Below are positions 40,301 through 50,900 of a stretch of DNA of 64,000 bases, in pieces. This stretch comes from Malurus cyaneus samueli. Its lineage: Eukaryota > Chordata > Aves > Passeriformes > Maluridae. The stretch lies in assembly GCA_009741485.1 (NCBI GenBank), contig CM019227.1, forward strand, positions 19,074,268-19,138,267. Direction: 5' to 3'. The position numbers were made by a program, and so were the translations under genes. The notes beneath the pieces are model-generated. The model was not told the DNA's origin, searched no databases, and saw nothing but the letters and a program-made list of their open reading frames with translations. Positions within the stretch are counted from its first letter, which is position 1, and the number at the start of each line of letters is the position of its first letter.

Positions 40301-40903
40301 ACTGGAAAATAAAATTTGTACCAGATTAATAGAATCATCTCAGTGACTGTGTGGTCACACAAATGCTAGTACTAGTACCAGCACAAAGAAAACACAAAGA
40401 CTAAGAGGACATGGCCGTGGTTAGGAGCTCTGTATCTCTTCTCACTGGCCACACAGTCTCAGAACAGCAAAAATTACTTGTGAGACTTCATCCTTGTAGT
40501 ATAAGTTTCACTTATACTTCCACAGAGAATTCGAAATAGAGATTGCAAATTAAACAGTCTTTGCAATATACTTTTTTACAGTGAGAGTCTTCTGTTCCCT
40601 CAAGTAAGATATTAATATAAAGGTCCATGCCTCAGCTTGAACCTTCAGTTAGGGAAATTAGTTTCCTGGGGAGATGTCCTCAGGATCAGCCTCTTGGCTG
40701 GCCATTGACCAATTACTGCAGTAGGAGTTACTGACAGAACGTAAGAAAAGTTTGGCTTAAAAATAAAAAGGCTTCTTTAATTTTCTTTGCTTTAGAAAAC
40801 AGCTTTGCCGTTGCAAGAACAAGTATGCACGCATATGTCTTCATAAGGAAAATAAGAGATTATCTGTTACTCAAACTGCTGGTTTTTTACTTTCCTTTTG
40901 CAG

Positions 40904-40979
40904 AAAAATCCAAGAGTCTGTCAATGACTAACTAAGGTCTCTGTTCCCATGATTTATGTGATTTGCTTCTCCTGGAGCC
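40904..40979 (+). promoter_or_regulatory. TBC1D24: TBC1D24 exon 2 5' UTR with three upstream ATGs
   Basis: Between the acceptor and the start codon lie 76 bases with three ATGs. 40924 opens ATG-ACT-AAC-TAA (two codons after Met). 40949 opens a 12-codon frame that overlaps the main start and stops at 40985-40987. 40956 is a minimal ATG-TGA start-stop. The main ATG at 40980 has the best context (GAGCC before, G after). Such elements usually lower translation of the main frame, and that effect is inferred here. Confidence 0.65.
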
Positions 40980-41938
40980 ATGGATGAATACGGCCGCTTT
41001 GTGGACTGGGACAAAATGGATGTGAGTGCCCAGAGCCAGAATACAAAAGAGCTCACCTGCACAGACTTCCATGAGCTCAAGCAGCTGGCTAGGCAGGGCT
41101 ACTGGGCCAAAAATCACTCTCTGAGAGCCAAAGTGTACCACAAACTCATCAGCAATATCCCGTGCCGCACAGTGACCCCAGATGCAAACGTGTACCGGGA
41201 CATCGTGGTGAAGATTGTTGGAAAACGCAGCAGCAGCTCCCTTCCACTGCCCGAGTTCGTGGACAACAGCCTGATCCCCACGTACTGCCTGAATGCGGAG
41301 GGCATTGGGGCCGTCAGAAAGATCATTCTGTGCATTGCAAATCAGTTCCCAGACATCTCATTCTGCCCAGCACTGCCCTCGGTGATCGCGCTGCTCCTGC
41401 ACTACAGCAAGGACGAGGCCGAGTGCTTCGAGCAGGTCTGTCGCATCCTGGCTTGCAATGACCCATCCAAGAGACTCATCGACCAGACCTTCCTGGCCTT
41501 CGAGTCCTCCTGCATGACCTTCGGGGACCTGGTGAACAAATACTGCCAGGCAGCCCACAAGCTGATGGTGGCAGTGTCCGAGGATGTGCTGGAAGTGTAC
41601 TCAGACTGGCAGCGGTGGCTCTTCGGAGAGCTGCCCATGGTGTACATTGCACGGGTCTTCGATGTGTTCCTAGTGGAAGGGTACAAAGTTCTCTATCGTG
41701 TTGCGCTGGCCCTTCTGAAATTCTTTCACAAAGTCAGAGCTGGACAGCCCATGGAATCTGACAGTATCCAGCAGGACATCCGAGCTTTTGTGAGGGACAT
41801 CGCCAAGTCGGTGTCCCCAGAGAGGCTCCTGGAAAAAGCCTTTGCTATCCGCCTCTTCTCTCGGAAGGAGATCAATCTCCTGCAGATGGCCAATGAGAAG
41901 GCTTTGCAGCAGAAGGGCATCACAGTCAAACAGAAAAG
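40980..41938 (+). CDS. TBC1D24: TBC1D24 coding exon 2 (TBC domain)
   Basis: One large exon encodes residues 1-319 and two bases of codon 320, the complete TBC domain. The acceptor is tttccttttgcag ending at 40903, and the donor is cagaaaag|gtaggg. The long stretch [20 protein letters not shown] is essentially identical to mammals. If the intron is not removed, the next in-frame codon after AGG is TAG (41940-41942), which gives a 320-residue TBC-only product. Confidence 0.95.
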
Positions 41939-44900
41939 GTAGGGCTCAGCACAGGTAACCTGAGCAATTTGCCAAGTTTTCCCAGTATATGGAGCAGTCA
42001 GGCAACCCTCGGTGACTGGTGGGGAAGCTCCACTGATGCATGCTGGTGTCTGCTGGTGCATTTTCTCTGCAGAAACAGTCAGCAACTCCAAAATCAAGCA
42101 TTGCTGGGATTGTGGTGGATAGTGTAACTGAAATGTTATGATGCAAGAGGAACAGAAGTTTCTTGTAGCTTGCTCAGTAATGAATTTATACAAGTGTATA
42201 TAAATTAGTGTTATATCTCAAATGTATATTTCATAAGCAGTTTTTAAACTAAAAGGCATTTTAGCAATGTTGGAAAAAACTGATAAATTACTTGGGAGAA
42301 ATATACCTACAAAAATGTGAGAATTTATTCTTAAATATGAGATTTTTACAAAATATCAATTTGATGCTGCCCAATACTGTGAATTCAGCAAATTCTTTAG
42401 TGTAAGGCACTGTCACAACTGGGGACATTTTGCACAACTGAGGAACTGTTTTAAGAGAGCAGGGAAGAAATAATTCTTCTTTACAGGTTACTTTTTAAAT
42501 TAATTTGACTGAAGCCTCCTGGAAGTCAAGAGTATCATATTCACAGTAGGAGCTGACCTGTTTCGTGACAGGTTCATGTACTATTAGAAAAAATAATTTT
42601 GAAAGGACCACAGAAGAGTGGATACAGATCCAAGAAATGATTGTGTAATCACAAGGTCTTCTCAGAAACACTGGGAGGAAGAACCAACTCTGGAACTAGT
42701 GAATGAAATAATGAAATCCCGTTCTGATGTGACAGTAAAAGTCATTCTAATAAAAATCTTAGCTGAAAGGCCTCTCCATGGATATAGAAAAGGCAGCAAT
42801 GTATTAATTTAAACAAAATTTGCATCTTACCAAGTGCAAATGTATGTGCAAGTAAGTGGTGCATGTTGTTTTTCCAGAGGCCTCTGACAGCAGAAAATTT
42901 GTCCCAACCATTTTTGAACTCTTAAGTGTTGGACAGTTTTAAGAGCCGCCCTGCCTTCTGAAGAGAGGTGACTTCTAAAAGTCCTCTGGGTCAGTGAGTG
43001 TGATATCTAGAACTTGGTATTCTAGAGGCACTGTCTCATTTTCTCTAAATCTCCATTGATGTTGTGGGATCTTTGAGCCAACTGCATTGCTGAGTTAGTT
43101 GTTGCAAATAGATACCATTCCATGGTATGGAAATACATACTCAGTACATTTCAGCCTAAAAGATAACAGAAATGTTAGCTGGACCTCCATGTGTCTAGAT
43201 ACATGTAAAGCTCCCCCTGGTCTCTTCCAAGGGTTAATTTTTTAGACTCACAGCTTGGTTTGCAGTGAGCTTCAGCATTTTCCTGTGAGTCTCAAATATT
43301 TCAGAGCCTTTAGCCACTGGATTGTCACGCTCAGGACAGTCCAGACCACTCTATTTGAGACTTGTAAACAAAATACTGACTCCCCCAATGTGTCTTCTCT
43401 TCCTGTTGGGAGGTTTGGGAGAATTGTTATATCCTTTCTGAGTATATTCTTTCCAACAGAATGAGAGCTTTAAATGAAAATAAAATTTAAAATATAATTT
43501 AAACCAAAGAAAAAGAAAACATGTATCAACCAACCACAGAAACGCCAAAAACTCCTGCTGTGTTAAAAGTTGCAGAGAAATTCTCACTCACAAGTGATGC
43601 TTTCAAAGCAAAATACAATAAAACACTCAAATAAAGCCTGTAATTACTTGCCTATTTATCATAATTGCTTTTCCACTGGAAAGTCATTCTAATAAAAAAT
43701 ACTCAGGGCAGTCAACTATTTAATTCCTTAAAGGTGTGGGGGTGTGAAATTAGTTACTGCTATGCCAGGCAGAGTTGCTACCGAAAAATACTCATCCTCA
43801 CTTGGCTACCTTTGTAAACCCACTGAAACTTTTCAGAGTCCCCAGTACTGCTGGCAGCATGGCTCAGTTTGGGTCCTGTCAGTGGGGCAGATGGAAGTGC
43901 AGGAGAAGTGAGCTGTTCTCCAGGGCTCCATGGGATGCTAGTGAGTTCTCCAGGTGTGTCTGGCCTGTGCAAGGAGAAGATGATTTATTTTCCAATCACT
44001 TAATATAAAAGGGGGGAAAATAGGAATATAAAAGTTTTAACCTGTCTGATTGTTTTTCGTGCTTGGTGACTCAAATCAAGCCTTGCTTTGTTTCATTCCA
44101 GACTCCTTTCACTCACTTTGTCACAGATGTAGGAAGTCACTGATCTTTTTTATCTTATTTTCTTTCTCCTTGTATGTTCTGCTTCTGTTCATTCCATCTC
44201 CACTGCACTCCTCCTGTTTGCAGTCTTGTACCTTCCAAAAGGTAGGTTAAAAAACTTGAATCTTTGTACTTTGCTCATCCTACTCTCTTTGGCTTGTTTT
44301 TTTTTTTGGTTTTTTTTCCCCAAGGCTGTCATGTATTGCTAAAGTTGCGACGGAAGAAACAGGGCAGCAGTCATAGCCCCCAGTTGCTCTGCCACATCTC
44401 CTGAATAGCCTCCTTCAAAGTTAGTTCATAACACGTGCTAAGCTGTAAGAGAAGGGATTGTAGGCCAAGGAGTCAGCACAGGACTGCAGACAGCAATACA
44501 TCTGTGTTTTCCAGAGTGGGTAAGAGTACTGTACATGGTGGCATCATAGTTATGGCTTTAAAGGGCCATTATAATAATAATCGTTTTTGCATTGGAAGAA
44601 AAAGTGTTACATTTTTTTGAGAACATCTCAAGTAACAGCTCAGAAGAGCTGTTTGATATCATCCCACTTCCTAACCTGGGTATATGCTGTTGCATTAGAT
44701 GTGAAACATAGTCAGCTTTTTATCTTCTTTGGAAGCTTTCTGTGGTTAACTGGAAAGATTTTGGACTGACCCAAATTTGGCACACTCCTAAAAGTGATCA
44801 GTCTCTATTCACTGTAGATTATATTTATTTGTATATTTATTTTTAAGTAGGTTGGGGTTTTTTAGAATCGAGAAGACAAGACTCTTTTTCTGTGTCAAGG

Positions 44901-47900
44901 TCAGTTATTCAGCCATAGAGCATTAATGGTTAATGAAGTCATTCATCAAGTCTTGGCCTGAAAAGTAAATCTTAAAGAACAAAACCCAGTGAATGGATTG
45001 TGATACCTGTTAAGCAGAGAACTTGGAAAGAGGAGAGCTGCTCTGTATTAAATACCACAGATGTTTGGGTTTAAATTCATGCCTTTGAAAATCCTCTGGA
45101 CTTGCTGCAGTTGCCCTGAGTTAACTTTAGTGAGTGATGCATACTAACATTTGTACTAATCTATAAAATCCAAGTTGGAATTAACTTCCTCATGTTTTTG
45201 TGTTTGAAAGAACAGCAGAAGAGACTTATCAAAGCATTTCATGCCATAGCTTCTGTGCTGAGGATTTTACCTCTAATAAATCAGCAGACTGTTAACTCCA
45301 GTCAAGTGAATCTTCAGCATCTATGTATTATTTAGTGCAATTAGGTTGTTCTGAAATCAGCAGAAAGCCTTGATTTACGCTAGGAAACAGACTGGATTTG
45401 AGGAAACTTAGAGAGATGCAGGGTGTCTCTTGACACTGATCTTGATGCAGGTTTCAGTTTTATATATCACAAATTACTTGTATTGCTGTTTTTAACTAAA
45501 AAAAGAAATCTCCTTCTACAATTATGCCCTCACTGAAATTATAATGGATTTTAAAGGTAATGCAGCTCCTCTAAGATTTGACCCAAGCCAGAGTACAGTA
45601 GGAAGATGTAATTCAGTGAGTAACCTTTGGAGTTAGGTTATTAGTATTATTTGTTGAATAGTACAGGACACACTGTGACAGCTGCTACTGCACGTCCTTA
45701 ACCTTGGCTTTACCTTTGGGAACTTTGAGGTCTGTGAAGCACATTGCATTAATGATGTAGCTGGAAAAACAGCATTCCTATGAAATTAACAAATGCTGCT
45801 TTAGTAAACATTAATTGTAGTAGTTTTCAAATCTACTTCCTTTGAAATAAAATCAGTTGAACAAGTCTTACCAGCATCAGCAATCAAGAAAAAGTTGTCA
45901 TTCTGATCCCAATAACTGAGGAAAACACTAATGCAGGGTAAAATCTTCCAAATTTGTTCTGTTCTAGTGGTAGACTTTAAAGCTGTCCAAATTTACTGTT
46001 CTCTCAAGCTGCAGTGTTTTTATAGATAACCCTGAAAGAAGTACATTGGTAAAGGCTAAACTTATTTTTCCTCAATAAATATAAACCAAAACATTTGGAG
46101 TTTTTCTTAGCCCACTTGTGTTCTGTTTATTTTCACTCATTTGCTACTTTGTAAAGCAGCTGCCAGACTGAAGGAGATGATTTTCAGTGTCATTAGATAA
46201 ATGCTGTCAAAAAAAGGGAATTAATACAGGTTAGATAGTTGTAACTAGTTGCAATTTTCTAACACTCCCAAAAGAAGTTACATTTTTGCTCAGCAGCATG
46301 GAGTTTGGTTTGATAGACACAGGCTGTGTGTGGACACTTCTCAACACAGGGTCAGGTTTCATTTTCAAATACCTGCAACTGTGATTTGTTATTGGGAAAT
46401 AATAGGTTATTGTGTTGCACATCCTTTGTCCGTGTCCTTTGGTTTAGCTAGATGGTGACATTAAATGTAAAATGATTTACTGTGATATCCAAAGGGCAGG
46501 AATTGTATGCCTAGTAGTTTTAAATGTCAATACGGTGGTAAATGCTTTCTAGTATATTGGAAAGGTCTCTCTGAAAAGGTGATATTCTTCATACATGGGA
46601 GAGTTGTGGGAAGACACAGGGTATTGAAAGGGATGTGTTCAGAATGCTGCTGAGCACAGGCACAGGCTTTGAGTGGGGTTTGGTAGGAAAGTCTTTAAAT
46701 CAGCAGTTCTGAGTAGCCAGAAAAAGGAACAAAGGCAAAAGCAAAGATACCATGAGTGTGAGAGCATTTTAGAATAAAGAACTGAAGTTTGGTTGCCCAG
46801 ACAGCTCACAGAAGTGTGAAAATGTACAGACCAGGTATACAAATAATTCTGAGGCTTGCTTGAGGTATAAGTTTAAACCTGTTTTGGTATTTATTAGCTC
46901 CTAGCCTATTTATCATCATTGCTTTTCCACTGGAAATTCATTCTAATAAGCAGTTGACTTTTACTTTTTTTTTATACTTGAATACTTTTTAATTCCTTAA
47001 ATGGGGGGGAGGGGGGTTGCAAATCTTAATTTCTGCTGAACTGAAATTAAGGCTTTGTCTCTCGGTGCTGTTCCATAGTGCCACCAGTTTTAGCTGCAGA
47101 CCTGACAGGACACAGAGGGTGAGACCTAAAGTAAGATTCTGGAGATGTGGGTTCAGGGCTTGGCTCATACTTTGCTTCAGTGTTTAAAACTACTAAAACA
47201 TACTCACTTTGCTGTGTTTAAAACTACAAATAATGTCCCTGGTCAGTGATACTGTAAGGTTTTAAAGACTTACAGTATTACTGTAAAGATAGTAGATAGT
47301 TTCAGCTGGCTTAAATAGGTGCCTACAGAATTTCTTGGCATTAAATGTTGCAAGGTAGCAATGCAAAGAGTGATTTGATTCATTTGGCTAAAAGAAGCAG
47401 TAATTTCAGTAATTTTTTTAAGTGACCTAAGGAGTCACTTCATTTGAAATGCTGACCCTAAGACAACTACAGTGAATTCCAGAAAACTGTTCCCAATGTC
47501 TCCAAGCAAGCACTGCTCTGAAGAACAGTGCAAATGCCGCTGATTTGTTGGTATTACAAGCACAAAAAATAAAATACATATATATATATTGTGTGTTTTG
47601 GGGAGTGAGGTAAGCTATCCAGATCCATGCAGATGTACAGTATTGAGGGCCCCTTCATGATCATGAAACTGAGAGGAAAGAAATGTCTAATTGTACAAAA
47701 AAACCATCAGAAATAGGCACGTACTTGCACCCAAACCCTTTCATGCAGAGCAAAGTGATAAAGCTTTATTTAACACCTGGCTGCCCAGTAATTCAGTGAC
47801 TTGTGTAAGTTCTGTGTCCTTGGCTGTCACCATTGCATTTTAAGCATTTAACATAGATCATGGAAGCAAATAACACTGGTTTAATTCCCAGGCTCTGTTT

Positions 47901-50900
47901 AACTGGAGAAATGAATTTTGAGATGGTGATGATTGTTACCTTCAAGTGTTTAATATCTATGATTCAATTCTTGTAACTGTATCAGACCCCTCTGGGTGGT
48001 AACAGAGATTTCCTTCCCAGTGTCAGTGTCTAGCATTCCTTAATATTCTCAGGCTCGGCCTATAACCATGATCTCAATGAGGTGGTCATCTCTTAATGAG
48101 GTGCTCATTGATAACGACATGTTTCCAAGAGGTGGAACTTTTCAAAAGCTTCAAGTATTTGCCTTGGATTAGAATTACTTACTCTGGTAATACTGATTCC
48201 TCTAAAGTTTATGAGGGTTTTAGGAATTCCCTAATCCCATGATACAGGCAGGACCTCAGAGGCGGAGAAAACACAACCCCTTCCGCTCAGATCCTGGCCC
48301 TTTTTTTTTCTCTGTGCTTAAATACAAGTGCCAGTGAGACAGTCACAAACAGTAAATATAATTTTTGTTACTGAAGGCCATGGCCATTTTTAGTGGTTCA
48401 GTGTTGTGTCCTCTGTGTGTAAAGGTTCAGGTCTCAGCTCCCATACATAGGAACAGGTATTTCAGTCAAGCCAGATCTCTGCCTCCGAGGATTATGTTAA
48501 ATTGCAGTTGTTTATTATCTTCACTAGGTCACGGCCTTCTAATCGCTTGGGCTGGAGCTTTGACCAATAACTTATTTACTGGAGTCTGTTAGTGTTCAGC
48601 TGTCTTCTCATGTTCCAGTCCAATAATCCAAAACTTGTTAAATTATTGCTTCTCAGTGTTTTGTGTTGTATTTCTCAGGCAGAATGTGCACTTGGCAGTT
48701 CATGCTGAGAACTTCAAGTCAGAAATTGTCAGCGTGAAGGAGATGCGGGATATCTGGTCGTGGATCCCAGAGCGATTTGCACTGTGCCAGCCTCTCCTGC
48801 TTTTCACCACCTTGGAACATGGCTGTAGTCTGAGCAGGTAAGGAAGACTTTCCTCTCTCTTCTCTATGGCAGGGCAGGAAGCAGCAGCTGGATTGACAAA
48901 AAGTCCATGCTTAGTCAGAACTTGATCTGAAGAGCATGATTGGTGATGGGATAAAAATGTGACAAATTCCAGTTGCCTACAGCATCTAACTGGGATATTT
49001 CCTATTCCAGAACATTTTAAACTGTTCAAGATCAGTTGGAAAAGTCAAGCTTGGATCAGTTCACAGATTCTGCTGATCTGAGTCTGGTTTCTTAAGGGGT
49101 TGAATGGTTTGACTCAGTGCCTCCTCTGCAAACACTTTTTGTAGATAACTACATTCAGACTGACCCAAGGAAGAAGAGAACTGGAAAGTCTATGTATTGA
49201 TCTGATTGGTTTTATTTTTTAAGTGGGATAAAATAGATAGGAGTTGTCCTTGAACTTGGCACAAAAGACTGTAACATCATAGCTTTTAGTAATGACTTTG
49301 CCATCAACAGTTGAGACACTGAGGCAGGGAGTGATCTGCTTTCCCAGCCTTATGTGCTTAATGAAGAAGAGCAAACACAAGCAAAGAGAATGCATTGATG
49401 CCTAAATGTAGCATCAATGCCCTTAAGAAAGCTAAAGCCCTTGACACGTGGCCATCTATCCTCTAGGCTGTTTTACAATCCTTTAGGTTGTTTTAATTTA
49501 AAATGCTGTAAAATGCTGCAGTTGATCCAGCTAAACTTCTAGGTATTCTGCAGAGACATAAATTGTACATGGAACTGTGTAGAGAACAACTGCTTGATGC
49601 TATCCATTTACACTCAGCTGTGTTATTTACATGGACTGTATAAAGTATTTGCAGGAATGTTCTTAGTCTTCAGATGGCTTTTTTTGCCATGGTATCAGGT
49701 GGAAGAGGAGGCAGTGCCTGACATTGGGGCGGAAAGCAGTTGGTGGCAGTAGGGTGCTCACTTTTTCATGCTCTGCACTTCAGGTTCTATTCCCACAGCG
49801 AGGGACATGAGCCAACTCTGCTCCTTATCAAGACAACAGCAAAAGAAGTGAGTGAGGTGAAAGACAAGTGATTGAATTGGGGTTTGGGCAGTGTTTAATG
49901 CTGTATTGAAACACACAGCTGTTTATAATAATAAGGAAGGTTTGGCTTTGTTTTTTCAACAATCCATGCTGTATATTCTTTCATTTGTTTGTTATATGAC
50001 TATGCATTCTTGGGTAGACCTTACAAACTAGGTCTTGGTTGACAGCTTTTTCTCTTGCAAGTGGTGTGGGTTGATGGATTAGGGTAGCTCATTCTGCTCT
50101 TGGACAGACTCTGAATTGCAGAACCAGAGGGGCAGGGTGGGAATTGTGCTAAACTTATGAGTCATGGAAGATATTTTCATTTTGTCAATAATACGTGGAG
50201 AGGAAATAGCAGAATTTAAATGGTGTGAATAATGTTGGACTACATAATGTGAAAACAAAAGCCTTAGCTTCCCAATCATTCTTGATTGGGCAAAAATAAG
50301 CCAAGGAAGCTCTGAGAACCTGAGGAGGAGTGCACACCAGGTGCTTTATCACTGCTCTGCTGTGTGTGACAATATTGGACAGCATAATGTGAAAACAGCA
50401 ATGTGCTTGTTTAAAACATTAATGCATAAAACAAGTCTCTTCCCAGAACCTTCTCAGGAGGGCATACAAGTCCTTTCTTGTAGTGTTGTTAGTTGTCTGT
50501 GCCACTGTACATGACATCTCAATATTCTGTATATAACATTAATCTGTTATTGCAGTCTGTGGGCTTTATTCCTGCCTGTATCTCTGCAGGATGCAGTCCA
50601 TGAACAAGCCCATTTCTCCTCTTATTTACATCTACATAACCCTCACCCTCCAGGCCATTTCATCATTCTGCAGGTTGTTTCTGGCCATCCAGGCCTGTAT
50701 TGAGATGCCAGTGGCCTACGGAATGCCCATGGGTCTAAAGGGTAGAGGTGGGAATAATTATTTTGCTTCTTGTCCTGGAGCCTGTCAAAAGTCTGGCTTT
50801 GTAAGGGATGCTGGTTTTTATAAGATGGTTTGTTTCTTCTAAGGAAACATGTATTAGCAAAACAAAAAAAGTAGAAAAATATTATTTAATTCTAAATTTA

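Larger units (their letters stand above)
27452..40903 (+). other. TBC1D24: TBC1D24 intron 1
   Basis: This 13.4-kb intron starts with GTGAGC and ends with the polypyrimidine acceptor ttttttactttccttttgcag. It is more AT-rich than the upstream intergenic DNA. It contains four CR1 fragments (29966, 34568, 37200, 40078) and a TA-rich tract at 32638-32712. No open frame in it looks like an exon. Confidence 0.6.
41939..48678 (+). other. TBC1D24: TBC1D24 intron 2 (hosts microexon)
   Basis: The intron is 6.7 kb, split into 2,285 and 4,437 bp when the microexon is used. No CR1 copy is seen. It holds a pair of related direct-repeat segments near 43651 and 46905, a G-rich run at about 47002-47017, and AATAAA words at about 43480, 43618 and 43631. 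The last could support intronic polyadenylation. Confidence 0.8.

Noticed and set aside
48017..48060. Candidate extra exon after ttccttcccag in intron 2
   Set aside because: Reading on from the AG in the phase set by exon 2 reaches TAG within four codons, and no donor keeps phase.
48402..48424. 23-base AG...GT segment in intron 2 considered as the microexon
   Set aside because: Wrong length (23, not a multiple of three) and a poor acceptor. The 18-base unit at 44224 fits phase and position.
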